NCBI GenBank assembly: GCA_947488345.1
Contig: CANKZQ010000001.1
Coordinates: 1,191,501-1,255,500, forward strand
Direction: 5' to 3'
From: an uncultured Flavobacteriaceae bacterium
Lineage (GTDB): Bacteria; Bacteroidota; Bacteroidia; Flavobacteriales; Flavobacteriaceae
Length of the DNA: 64,000 bases
Made by a program: the position numbers and the translations under genes. Below, piece by piece: positions 10,069-18,804 of this stretch. Each line of letters begins with the position of its first letter. Within the stretch, counting starts at the first letter, position 1. Below the pieces are notes generated by a model. The model was given only the letters and a program-made list of their open reading frames with translations. It did no database searches and was not told where the DNA came from.

Positions 10069-11796
10069 TTGAAAAAAATATTTCCAATATTAGATTGGTT
10101 ACCCAACTACAAAGCTTCTTATTTAAAAGGTGATTTATTCGCGGGATTAACAGTAGGAGTTATTCTAATTCCACAGGGAATTGCGTATGCCATTATTGCT
10201 GGTTTGCCTCCTATTTATGGCTTATATACAGCACTAGTACCTCAAATTATGTACACCATTTTTGGTACTTCAAGACAGTTAGCTACCGGACCAATAGCCA
10301 TTGATTCCCTTATTGTAGCAGCAGGTGTTTCTACCCTAGCTGTAGCCGAAAGCGAAAATTATATTGCCATCGTCTTGGCATTGACCCTCATGGTGGGTTG
10401 TATCCAAATAATTGTTGGTGCTTTTAAACTTGGATTTATCGTTAATTTTTTATCGAAGCCTGTACTAACAGGATTTGTAACCGCAGCCGCATTAATTATT
10501 GGTTTTAATCAATTTAAAGGACTCTTAAGAATAGATGTTGAGCGTAGTAATCGTATTCAATATGTAGTTCAAAACGTCTTTGAAAAAATTACAACACTAC
10601 ATTGGAAAAGTCTATTGTTAGGAGGTGCCTCCATCTTAATTATTTATGGCCTGCGCAAAATAAATAAAAAAATTCCAGGCCCATTATTAGTGGTCATTTT
10701 AGGAATTTTATTGATGAAATGGTTTACCAACTATTTTGAAGGTGTAGAAATCGTAAAAACCATTCCGCAAGGCTTGCCTTCATTTGAAATCCCTGTATTT
10801 GATTACGACCTATTTTTAAAATTAATTCCAATTGCTCTAACCTTAGCCTTTATTGGCTTTTTGCAAGGTATTTCAATTGCGAAGGTCTTAGATGAAGATA
10901 ATCCTGAGTCTACTTTAGATGCTAATAAAGAACTCATAGCCTTTGGGATAGGCAATATTGTAGGATCGTTTTTTAGTTCGTATACCTCAACAGGTAGTTT
11001 CGCCAGATCAGCTATTAATAAAGAAGTGGGGGCCAAAACTACCATGTCAAATTTAATTGCTGCATTTTTTATACTCTTAACCTTATTATTCTTTACACCA
11101 ATATTTTATTATTTACCTAAAACAGTCTTAGCTGCTATCATTATTGTGGCTGTTTTTAGTCTTATCAAAATAAAAGACATTCAATTCTTGTGGAAAAGTA
11201 ATCGCAAAGATTTTATCATGATGTTAGTTACTTTTATCATCACATTAACCGTGGGTATTAAAGAAGGCATTATTATTGGTGTACTTCTATCCATTTTCGT
11301 TGTTATTTTTGAAACGTCTAGACCGCATATGGCTATTTTAGGAAAAGTGCCAGATACGTCACATTTTTATAGAAATGTAAATCGCTTTGATGAAGTCATT
11401 ATTTATGATGAAATTTTGATTGTACGGTTTGATGCCCAACTGTATTTCGCTAATGCGAGCTATTTCAAAGACAAATTAGAAGAATTTGTCAAATCAAAAG
11501 GCGATAAATTAAAACTGATTATTATCGATGCCGAAGTCATTAATAATATTGATAGTAGTGGCGTTGCTACCCTAGATACCATTCTAGATCGATATTCGAA
11601 AAGAGGTCTGAAAATATACTTTACCAGTATTAAAGGTCCAGTGAGGGATGCACTCGCCAAAAGTAAATTGATATACAAGATTGGCTTAGAAAACTGTTTT
11701 ATGAGCATCCAAAGTGGCGTTGATCATTTCGAAAAAGGAGATGCCGAATTTAAAAGAGCATATACACGATATGTGCATCAAGCGAATGCTGATTAA
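10069..11796 (+). CDS. SulP family inorganic anion transporter with STAS domain
   Basis: GLTVGVILIPQGIAYAIIAGLPPIYGLYTALVPQ; C-terminal STAS domain (IDAEVINNIDSSGVATLD). TTG start at 10069 likely; ORF open from 10045. Confidence 0.92.
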   Translation: MKKIFPILDWLPNYKASYLKGDLFAGLTVGVILIPQGIAYAIIAGLPPIYGLYTALVPQIMYTIFGTSRQLATGPIAIDSLIVAAGVSTLAVAESENYIAIVLALTLMVGCIQIIVGAFKLGFIVNFLSKPVLTGFVTAAALIIGFNQFKGLLRIDVERSNRIQYVVQNVFEKITTLHWKSLLLGGASILIIYGLRKINKKIPGPLLVVILGILLMKWFTNYFEGVEIVKTIPQGLPSFEIPVFDYDLFLKLIPIALTLAFIGFLQGISIAKVLDEDNPESTLDANKELIAFGIGNIVGSFFSSYTSTGSFARSAINKEVGAKTTMSNLIAAFFILLTLLFFTPIFYYLPKTVLAAIIIVAVFSLIKIKDIQFLWKSNRKDFIMMLVTFIITLTVGIKEGIIIGVLLSIFVVIFETSRPHMAILGKVPDTSHFYRNVNRFDEVIIYDEILIVRFDAQLYFANASYFKDKLEEFVKSKGDKLKLIIIDAEVINNIDSSGVATLDTILDRYSKRGLKIYFTSIKGPVRDALAKSKLIYKIGLENCFMSIQSGVDHFEKGDAEFKRAYTRYVHQANAD

Positions 11797-11803
11797 TCGT
11801 GTA

Positions 11804-11821
11804 ATGTGACAAATATCACAT
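11804..11821 (+). promoter_or_regulatory. Crp/Fnr-like palindromic operator ATGTGACAAATATCACAT
   Basis: Perfect ATGTGA/TCACAT arms; 29.5 bp from its centre to the first base of a TAGTTTTG -7 element (11842-11849), i.e. about -41.5. Confidence 0.65.
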
Positions 11822-11825
11822 AGCG

Positions 11826-11847
11826 AAACTACAATAATATGTAGTTT
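11826..11847. promoter_or_regulatory. perfect inverted repeat AAACTACA-N6-TGTAGTTT overlapping the -7 element
   Basis: 8-bp perfect arms read directly; overlaps TAGTTTTG at 11842-11849. Confidence 0.5.
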
Positions 11848-11867
11848 TGCCTTAAAATATAGAGATA

Positions 11868-13277
11868 ATGAATATAGAACAAATATATACAGGTTGTTTA
11901 GCTCAAGGAGCTTATTATATTGAAAGTAATGGAGAGGTTGCGATTATAGACCCTTTACGGGAAGTGGACCCTTATATCTTACGCGCCAAAAAAGATGGAG
12001 CTAATATAAAATATATCTTCGAAACACATTTTCATGCTGATTTTGTAAGTGGGCACGTAACCTTAGCGGAAAAAACAGGTGCAACTATTGTATTTGGACC
12101 CAATGCCGAAACTACCTTTAAATCGCATATTGCGCAAGATGGTGAAGTTTTTAAACTAGGAGATATTACGATTACTGCTCTGCATACGCCCGGGCATACC
12201 ATGGAAAGCACGACCTATTTATTAAAAGACAAGAATGCGAATGATCATGCTATTTTTAGTGGAGATACCTTATTTCTCGGAGATGTTGGAAGGCCTGATT
12301 TAGCACAAAAAGCGGCGCATATGACGCAAGAAGAACTGGCAGGTATCTTATATGACAGTTTGCGGACAAAAATAATGACCTTATCTGACAATGTAATCGT
12401 TTATCCCGCGCATGGCGCTGGGTCTGCTTGCGGTAAAAATATGAGTAAAGAAACAGTGGGTACTATAGGTGATCAAAAGAAAACAAACTACGCACTACGT
12501 GCTGATATGAGTAAAGAAGAGTTTGTAAAAGAAGTCACCGATGGCCTACTCCCACCACCTTCTTATTTTCCATTAAATGTGAAGCTCAATAAAGAAGGCT
12601 ATGAAAGTATCGACAAAATAATTGACAAAGGTACACGGGCGTTGTCTCCCGATGAATTTGAACAACTAGCGAACGAATCGGATGCCTTAGTCTTAGATGT
12701 TCGTCATCAATCAGAATTTATCAAAGGTTTTATCCCACGCTCAATTTTTATTGGTATTGATGGCGGTTTTGCCCCGTGGGTAGGAGCCTTAATTAAAGAT
12801 ATTGAACAACCTATTTTATTGGTTACAGCTGAAGGTAGAGAAGAAGAAACGGTAACGCGATTATCTCGTGTGGGCTTTGACAACACCTTGGGGTATCTTG
12901 CAGGGAGCTTTGATGCTTGGAAAAATTCAGGTAAAGAAATTGACACCTTAGAATCTATAAGCGCAACTACCTTAGAAACGAAAATAGCTACCGAAAATGC
13001 CGCAGTATTTGATGTTCGTAAACCGGCAGAATACTTTAGTGAACATATTGTTGATGTTCCGAGTACACCATTAGACTTTTTAAATGATCATCTCTCTGAA
13101 TTTCCTAGGGAGGAACCATTTTATGTACATTGTGCTGGTGGATATCGTTCAGTGATTGCTGCCTCTATTTTAAAAGCACGTGGATTTCATAATGTAATAG
13201 ATATTGCGGGAGGCTATCGAGCGATAAAAAATACGGACATCGAAAAAACAGCCTATGTTTGTCCAACAACGCTGTAG
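11868..13277 (+). CDS. MBL-fold persulfide dioxygenase fused to two rhodanese domains
   Basis: ETHFHADFVSGH metal-binding motif, SGDTLFLGDVGRPDL; second rhodanese has active-site Cys (VHCAGGYRS), first lacks it (LVTAEGREE). Confidence 0.92.
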   Translation: MNIEQIYTGCLAQGAYYIESNGEVAIIDPLREVDPYILRAKKDGANIKYIFETHFHADFVSGHVTLAEKTGATIVFGPNAETTFKSHIAQDGEVFKLGDITITALHTPGHTMESTTYLLKDKNANDHAIFSGDTLFLGDVGRPDLAQKAAHMTQEELAGILYDSLRTKIMTLSDNVIVYPAHGAGSACGKNMSKETVGTIGDQKKTNYALRADMSKEEFVKEVTDGLLPPPSYFPLNVKLNKEGYESIDKIIDKGTRALSPDEFEQLANESDALVLDVRHQSEFIKGFIPRSIFIGIDGGFAPWVGALIKDIEQPILLVTAEGREEETVTRLSRVGFDNTLGYLAGSFDAWKNSGKEIDTLESISATTLETKIATENAAVFDVRKPAEYFSEHIVDVPSTPLDFLNDHLSEFPREEPFYVHCAGGYRSVIAASILKARGFHNVIDIAGGYRAIKNTDIEKTAYVCPTTL

Positions 13278-13308
13278 TTATTTGTTTGTAGTATAAAACA
13301 ATTTTGTC

Positions 13309-13821
13309 ATGATAAAACATATAATGATTTACTGTCTATTATTTTTTGTTTCAAGTACGCTCTATGCTCAAACAAAGGTATCTGATCATATAATGACGCT
13401 GGATAGTCTTGCTACTAGTCCGAAGGCGAATCTAAATGATGTTTCCTGGATTTCAGGAAACTGGAAAGGAGAAGCTTTTGGCGGTATTACCGAAGAAAAT
13501 TGGAGTAAGCCTTCTGGCGATTCTATGATGGCAACTTTTAAACTAATTGTAAATAATAAAGTTAACTTTTATGAGATTGAGATCATCCGACAAGTAAAGG
13601 AATCTTTAATATTACAATTAAAACATTTTAATGGTGATTTAAAAGGTTGGGAAACAAAGGATGAAACCATAGACTTTCCATTAGTAAAGATTGATAAAAA
13701 CACGGTATATTTTGACGGTATGACCTTTGAAAAAGTAAATGCCAATGAAATGAATGTCTATGTCTTAATGCACAAGAAAGATGGTAGTACCAATGAATTA
13801 AAATTCAATTATAAAAAATGA
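13309..13821 (+). CDS. secreted DUF6265-like protein
   Basis: Signal peptide; DVSWISGNWKGEAFGGITEENWSKPSGDSMMATFKL pattern. Confidence 0.7.
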   Translation: MIKHIMIYCLLFFVSSTLYAQTKVSDHIMTLDSLATSPKANLNDVSWISGNWKGEAFGGITEENWSKPSGDSMMATFKLIVNNKVNFYEIEIIRQVKESLILQLKHFNGDLKGWETKDETIDFPLVKIDKNTVYFDGMTFEKVNANEMNVYVLMHKKDGSTNELKFNYKK

Positions 13822-14237
13822 AAGCAATTAAATGTATAGTCTTTGGTTGCCTTATGATGCTATTTTCTTGCAAAGAGCAACCACTTGAAGCTCAAAAAAC
13901 AGTCGTTGTATCGCAAGCATCCATCGAAAAAATTGCACCAGCTGATTTGAAGACTAAAATTGATCTTGATACCGTGCAACTAATTGATGTCCGTACCCCT
14001 AAAGAATATAGTAAAGGTCATATTGCGAATGCTCAGAATATAAATTTCTATGATGCTGATTTTTTAACGCAGTTATCCAAGCTCGACAAAAACAAGCCTG
14101 TATATTTGTATTGCAAAAGTGGCGGTCGAAGCGCGAAAGCTTCAAAACAATTACAAAATGCTGGTTTTAGTCTCATATACGACCTCAAAGGTGGTTTTGT
14201 AGGGTGGAAATCGGCAGGACTACCTATTAAAAACTAA
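13818..14237 (+). CDS. rhodanese-like domain lipoprotein
   Basis: Lipobox LFSC; QLIDVRTPKEYSKGHI and VYLYCKSGGRSAKA. Confidence 0.9.
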   Translation: MKAIKCIVFGCLMMLFSCKEQPLEAQKTVVVSQASIEKIAPADLKTKIDLDTVQLIDVRTPKEYSKGHIANAQNINFYDADFLTQLSKLDKNKPVYLYCKSGGRSAKASKQLQNAGFSLIYDLKGGFVGWKSAGLPIKN

Positions 14238-14270
14238 ATACCTCTTTTTTTTGTAGAGGCCTCATTCTCT

Positions 14271-14286
14271 GTAACCTTTGTTACAA
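14271..14286 (+). promoter_or_regulatory. Crp/Fnr-like palindromic operator TGTAACCTTTGTTACA
   Basis: Perfect TGTAAC-N4-GTTACA; centre is 29.5 bp from a near-match -7 element TAAGTTCG (14308-14315). Confidence 0.6.
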
Positions 14287-14337
14287 TGCTTCCTTTTCAA
14301 TAGTTGTAAGTTCGCTATGAACTTTAAAATGAGAATC

Positions 14338-14550
14338 ATGAAAAAAAATGTTGGAAGTATCGATAAAATTATTCGTTTTATTGTAGCTTTAGTTGCCATT
14401 TGGGCAGGTTACTCTCTTGTGGGTAGCCCTTGGAATTTTGTACTCTATGCAGTGGCAGCCATCATGGTGGTTACCGCTTTTACAAGTACGTGTCCGATAT
14501 GGCTTGTAACAGGAATAAATACGATTAAATCAATAAAGAAAGGTGACTAA
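14338..14550 (+). CDS. DUF2892 (YgaP-like membrane) domain protein
   Basis: MKKNVGSIDKIIRFIVALVAIWAGYSL...CPIWLVTGINT; internal ATG preferred over ORF start 14278. Confidence 0.85.
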   Translation: MKKNVGSIDKIIRFIVALVAIWAGYSLVGSPWNFVLYAVAAIMVVTAFTSTCPIWLVTGINTIKSIKKGD

Positions 14551-14552
14551 TT

Positions 14553-14573
14553 AGACACTTTCTTTTAGTGTCT
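14553..14573 (+). promoter_or_regulatory. hairpin AGACACT-N7-AGTGTCT directly abutting the EamA start codon
   Basis: Perfect 7-bp arms read from sequence; next bases are ATG (14574). Confidence 0.5.
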
Positions 14574-15476
14574 ATGCAACAAAAAACCAACGCCTATATA
14601 GCGGCATTTTTAGTCGCTCTTATTTACGGACTCAATTATACCATTGCCAAAGAGGTAATGCCCACATATATTAAGCCCTTCGGGCTCATTTTGTTGCGAG
14701 TTATTGGGGCGACTATACTCTTTTGGGGACTTAGCTTGTTCACCAAGAAACAGCAAATCGAAAAATCTGATTTCTTAAGAATTTTTCTTGCTGCTATTTT
14801 TGGTGTTTGTATCAATATGTTGGCCTTTTTTAAAGGGCTCAGTATGACAAGCCCCATCAATGCTTCCGTTATTATGGTAAACACGCCCATTATTGTACTT
14901 GTGCTCTCTACCATTATCTTAAAAGAAAAAATTACCTTGATAAAAGTAGCGGGTATTTTAATTGGCTTATCCGGAGCGATTCTCTTAATCGTTTACGGAA
15001 AAAGTAGTACGCCCGGAGACAATCCGTTGTACGGAAATATTCTTGTATTTATAAATGCGGTTTGCTACGGATTGTATCTTATTATTGTCAAGAAATTGAC
15101 CCAGAAATATGACGTGATTACCTTGGTTAAATGGCTATACCTTTTCGGATTGATCTTAGTCATCCCTTTTGGATGGAGCGAAGTGCAAGAAATACATTGG
15201 CAACATATTCCATCTAATATCTATTTTAATATCGCTTTTGTATTGGTCTTTACCACATTTTTTGCCTATTTATTGAATATTATTGCCCTAAAAAAACTAA
15301 AACCCACTACCTTGAGTGCTTTTATATATTTACAACCCTTAATTGCATCGGCCTACGCACTTTTAACCAATAACGACAGTTTAAACACCGTAAAAATCGT
15401 AGCGGCCATACTTATCTTTTGTGGCGTGTTTTTGGTTACAAAGAGTAATGCAAAGCCTACTGCAATACCTCGTTAA
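14574..15476 (+). CDS. DMT/EamA family transporter
   Basis: Ten-helix hydrophobic protein: AFLVALIYGLNYTIAKEVMP ... LGLSGAILL-like repeats; ATG at 14574 (ORF open from GTG 14568). Confidence 0.88.
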   Translation: MQQKTNAYIAAFLVALIYGLNYTIAKEVMPTYIKPFGLILLRVIGATILFWGLSLFTKKQQIEKSDFLRIFLAAIFGVCINMLAFFKGLSMTSPINASVIMVNTPIIVLVLSTIILKEKITLIKVAGILIGLSGAILLIVYGKSSTPGDNPLYGNILVFINAVCYGLYLIIVKKLTQKYDVITLVKWLYLFGLILVIPFGWSEVQEIHWQHIPSNIYFNIAFVLVFTTFFAYLLNIIALKKLKPTTLSAFIYLQPLIASAYALLTNNDSLNTVKIVAAILIFCGVFLVTKSNAKPTAIPR

Positions 15477-15547
15477 TACCTACAAAAATAAGCATCGTAA
15501 ACTCTTTTATAATTTGTGTAACTTTGCATATATATTATTGAACATAC

Positions 15548-16405
15548 ATGACACAATCAATGACTGGCTATGGTAAAACTATAGTTCAATTACCACAAAA
15601 AAAAGTAACAATTGAAATCAAATCTCTAAATAGTAAAAATTTAGATTTGAATGTTAGAATCCCTGCCGCCTACAAAGAAAAAGAGTTAGTCATTCGCAAA
15701 AATTTATCCACTCATTTAGTACGCGGTAAAGTTGAGTTTTCTATCTATGTAGAAGTTACCGGTGAAGAGACTACAACGGTAATTAATAAAGCTGTAGTAA
15801 ACAACTATATCGATCAATTACGGGAAATTGCCGTAACATCTGCCGAAAATACCTTAGAAATAGCCATGCGCTTACCTGACGCTTTAAAAGTTGAAAAAGC
15901 AGAACTAGATGAAGAAGAATGGGCATCTATAGAAGCTGGAATCGAAGAAGCCATTGGCAAGATTGTCGCTTATCGTAAAGATGAAGGCCAAGTATTACAA
16001 AATGATTTTTTAGAAAGAATCAATACCATACAAACATTAGCCGACGAAGTAATCGTCATAGATACCGATAGGATGGTATACGTGCGCGAAAAATTGCATC
16101 GGGCGGTCGCCGATTTAAAAACGGATATCGATCAAAACAGGTTCGAACAAGAATTGATGTACTATTTAGAAAAATTAGATATTACCGAAGAAAAAGTGCG
16201 TTTGAACAATCATCTAGATTACTTTTTAAAAGAGTTAAACGGTGACAGTTCCAACGGAAAGAAATTAGGCTTTATTTCACAAGAAATTGGACGAGAAATC
16301 AATACCTTAGGATCTAAATCTAATTTTGCACCGATGCAAAAAGTAGTAGTACAAATGAAAGATGAACTCGAAAAAATAAAAGAGCAGTTATTGAATGTTT
16401 TATAG
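15548..16405 (+). CDS. YicC family endoribonuclease-like protein
   Basis: MTQSMTGYGKTIVQLPQKKVTIEIKSLNSKNLDLNVRIP; C-terminus GFISQEIGREINTLGSKSN. Confidence 0.93.
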   Translation: MTQSMTGYGKTIVQLPQKKVTIEIKSLNSKNLDLNVRIPAAYKEKELVIRKNLSTHLVRGKVEFSIYVEVTGEETTTVINKAVVNNYIDQLREIAVTSAENTLEIAMRLPDALKVEKAELDEEEWASIEAGIEEAIGKIVAYRKDEGQVLQNDFLERINTIQTLADEVIVIDTDRMVYVREKLHRAVADLKTDIDQNRFEQELMYYLEKLDITEEKVRLNNHLDYFLKELNGDSSNGKKLGFISQEIGREINTLGSKSNFAPMQKVVVQMKDELEKIKEQLLNVL

Positions 16406-16442
16406 AGAAAATCACTGATTATACACTTCAATTCTGTACACT

Positions 16443-16469
16443 AAAAACATACTAAGTCGTATGTTTTTT
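16443..16469 (+). terminator. intrinsic terminator after yicC
   Basis: AAAAACATAC-TAAGTC-GTATGTTTTTT. Confidence 0.7.
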
Positions 16470-16546
16470 ACCTTAACTAATTGATAATCATAAACTAAAA
16501 ACATTGGCTAACATAAAAAAAGACCAACTAGTATTTTTACAGTAAA

Positions 16547-17158
16547 ATGACATTAAACACCGAATCAAGCAATAATAAGGGTAAATTAATCGTGTTTTCG
16601 GCACCTTCAGGCTCTGGTAAAACAACTATTGTGCGCCATTTATTAGGCATCGATTATTTGAATTTAGAATTTTCTATTTCGGCCACATCACGAGAAAAAA
16701 GAGGCGAAGAAATTCATGGAAAAGATTATTATTACCTCTCTACAAAGGCCTTTAAAAATCATATCAAAAATGATGATTTTTTAGAATGGGAAGAAGTCTA
16801 TCGTGACAATTTTTATGGCACCCTCAAAACAGAAGTTGAGCGTATTTGGGCCTTGGGAAAACATGTTATTTTCGATATCGATGTAGCCGGCGGTTTGCGT
16901 ATCAAAAAGAAATTCCCAGAAGAGACCTTGGCTGTTTTTGTAAAACCTCCGAGTGTTGATGAGTTAAAAATTCGTCTCAAAAAGCGCAAAACAGAAAGTG
17001 AAGACAAAATCAACATGCGCATTGCAAAGGCGTCTATAGAATTAGCTACGGCACCTCAATTTGATAAAATCATTAAAAACTATGATTTAGCAGTCGCTTT
17101 AGAAGAAGCAGAAACCTTGGTGGCGGACTTTGTTGGCGTGAAAAAAAAAGTAAAATGA
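16547..17158 (+). CDS. gmk: guanylate kinase
   Basis: IVFSAPSGSGKTTIVRHLL, SATSREKRGEEIHGKDYYYLS. Confidence 0.95.
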   Translation: MTLNTESSNNKGKLIVFSAPSGSGKTTIVRHLLGIDYLNLEFSISATSREKRGEEIHGKDYYYLSTKAFKNHIKNDDFLEWEEVYRDNFYGTLKTEVERIWALGKHVIFDIDVAGGLRIKKKFPEETLAVFVKPPSVDELKIRLKKRKTESEDKINMRIAKASIELATAPQFDKIIKNYDLAVALEEAETLVADFVGVKKKVK

Positions 17159-17739
17159 ATATAGGCCTGTATTTTGGTACCTTCAACCCTATTCATGTAG
17201 GGCATTTGGCGATTGCCAATCATATGGTTGAATTTTCTGACTTAGATGAAATTTGGATGATCGTAACCCCGCACAATCCATTTAAAAAGAAATCTTCGTT
17301 ATTGGCTGATAATCACCGGTTGCAATTGGTACAGATTGCTACAGAAGATTACCCAAAGCTCAAAGCCTCCAATATTGAGTTTAAACTACCTCAGCCCAAT
17401 TATACCGTACATACCCTTGCACATATCTCCGAAAAGTATCCTGAACATCAGTTCAACTTAATTATGGGGCAAGATAATTTGAGCTCGTTTCATAAATGGA
17501 AAAATTATGAAGTGATCTTAGAAAATCATAACATTTACGTCTATCCTCGAAAGCATGAAGACAGTGTTCAAAAAACGCAATTCGATGACCATCAAAAAAT
17601 TCACAAGGTAGACGCTCCTATTATGGAAATTTCGTCAACCTTTATCCGTAAAGGAATCGCCAACAAAAAAAATATGCAGGCCCTATTGCCTTGTAAAGTA
17701 TGGCAATATATTGATGAGATGAATTTTTATAAGAAATAA
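17155..17739 (+). CDS. nadD: nicotinate (nicotinamide) nucleotide adenylyltransferase
   Basis: GLYFGTFNPIHVGHLAIANHM; MGQDNLSSFHKWKNYEVIL; ISSTFIRKGI. Confidence 0.94.
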   Translation: MNIGLYFGTFNPIHVGHLAIANHMVEFSDLDEIWMIVTPHNPFKKKSSLLADNHRLQLVQIATEDYPKLKASNIEFKLPQPNYTVHTLAHISEKYPEHQFNLIMGQDNLSSFHKWKNYEVILENHNIYVYPRKHEDSVQKTQFDDHQKIHKVDAPIMEISSTFIRKGIANKKNMQALLPCKVWQYIDEMNFYKK

Positions 17740-17937
17740 AGTATTATTCTTTCAATCTATAGTAAAACTCAAGACTTCTCTTAATTAAACAAAATTATTT
17801 AATATACGGAGTTCTCACCTTGGCTATCCGAGTCTAGCAAAATAAAGTGGTTTTTTTGGTAATTTCTATACTGTCATTTTTAAGAGTTTGACAGTACACA
17901 AACTAAAATTTACATTGTATATTTGTTCTAATAGGAA

Positions 17938-18801
17938 ATGGCAAAAAACAGCAAACAAAAAAATAAACTAAAGGAGAAACTGACCTTTAAATACAGGTTG
18001 GTGGTCTTAAACGAAGATACGTTCGAAGAGCGTTTCTCATTTAAGCTCAATCGCCTAAATGTGTTTGTTTTTGGAAGTGTTTCGGCCATTTTATTAGTGA
18101 GCGTGACGATCTTTTTAATTGCGTTTACGCCACTACGTGAATACATACCTGGTTATTCATCTTCTAAATTAAAAAAGCAGGCTTCTGACTTAGTCTATAA
18201 GGTCGATTCTTTAGAGCAACAGTTGGCCGTCAATGATGTCTATATTCAAAACATCCGTAAAGTCTTGACGGGGAAAATCAAAGATATTACAGTGAATAAG
18301 GACTCTATTGCTGAACAATTACGCATCGAAGATGTAGATCTACAACCTACACCTATTGATTCAGCCTTCAGACAGCAAGTCGAACGTGAAGATCGGTTCT
18401 CGGTTTTTGAAAAAGCCACCAAGAAAACAGATTTGGTATTCTCGTCTCCTGTGAAAGGTCAAATTTCTGATTTATACAATCCCAAAGAAAAACATTACGC
18501 CATTGATATCGCGGTAAAAAAAGGTACCCCTATTAAAGCTGCTGCCGATGGCACTGTTATCTTTACAGGGTTTACTGCCGATACTGGTTTTGTGATCATC
18601 TTAGAGCATCCTAAGAATTTCATCACAGTGTATAAGCACAACGAAACCATTCATAAAGAACAGGGCGATTTAGTAAAATCAGGAGAAGTGATTGGTATTG
18701 CCGGCTCTACGGGTACGTTAACTACAGGCCCGCACTTACACTTTGAGTTATGGAACGACGGATTTCCTATCAATCCGATTAATTATATAGATTTCGAATA
18801 A
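17938..18801 (+). CDS. M23 family metallopeptidase
   Basis: Single N-terminal TM; HYAIDIAVKKGTPIKAAADGTV ... TGPHLHFELW. Confidence 0.92.
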   Translation: MAKNSKQKNKLKEKLTFKYRLVVLNEDTFEERFSFKLNRLNVFVFGSVSAILLVSVTIFLIAFTPLREYIPGYSSSKLKKQASDLVYKVDSLEQQLAVNDVYIQNIRKVLTGKIKDITVNKDSIAEQLRIEDVDLQPTPIDSAFRQQVEREDRFSVFEKATKKTDLVFSSPVKGQISDLYNPKEKHYAIDIAVKKGTPIKAAADGTVIFTGFTADTGFVIILEHPKNFITVYKHNETIHKEQGDLVKSGEVIGIAGSTGTLTTGPHLHFELWNDGFPINPINYIDFE

Positions 18802-18804
18802 GCA

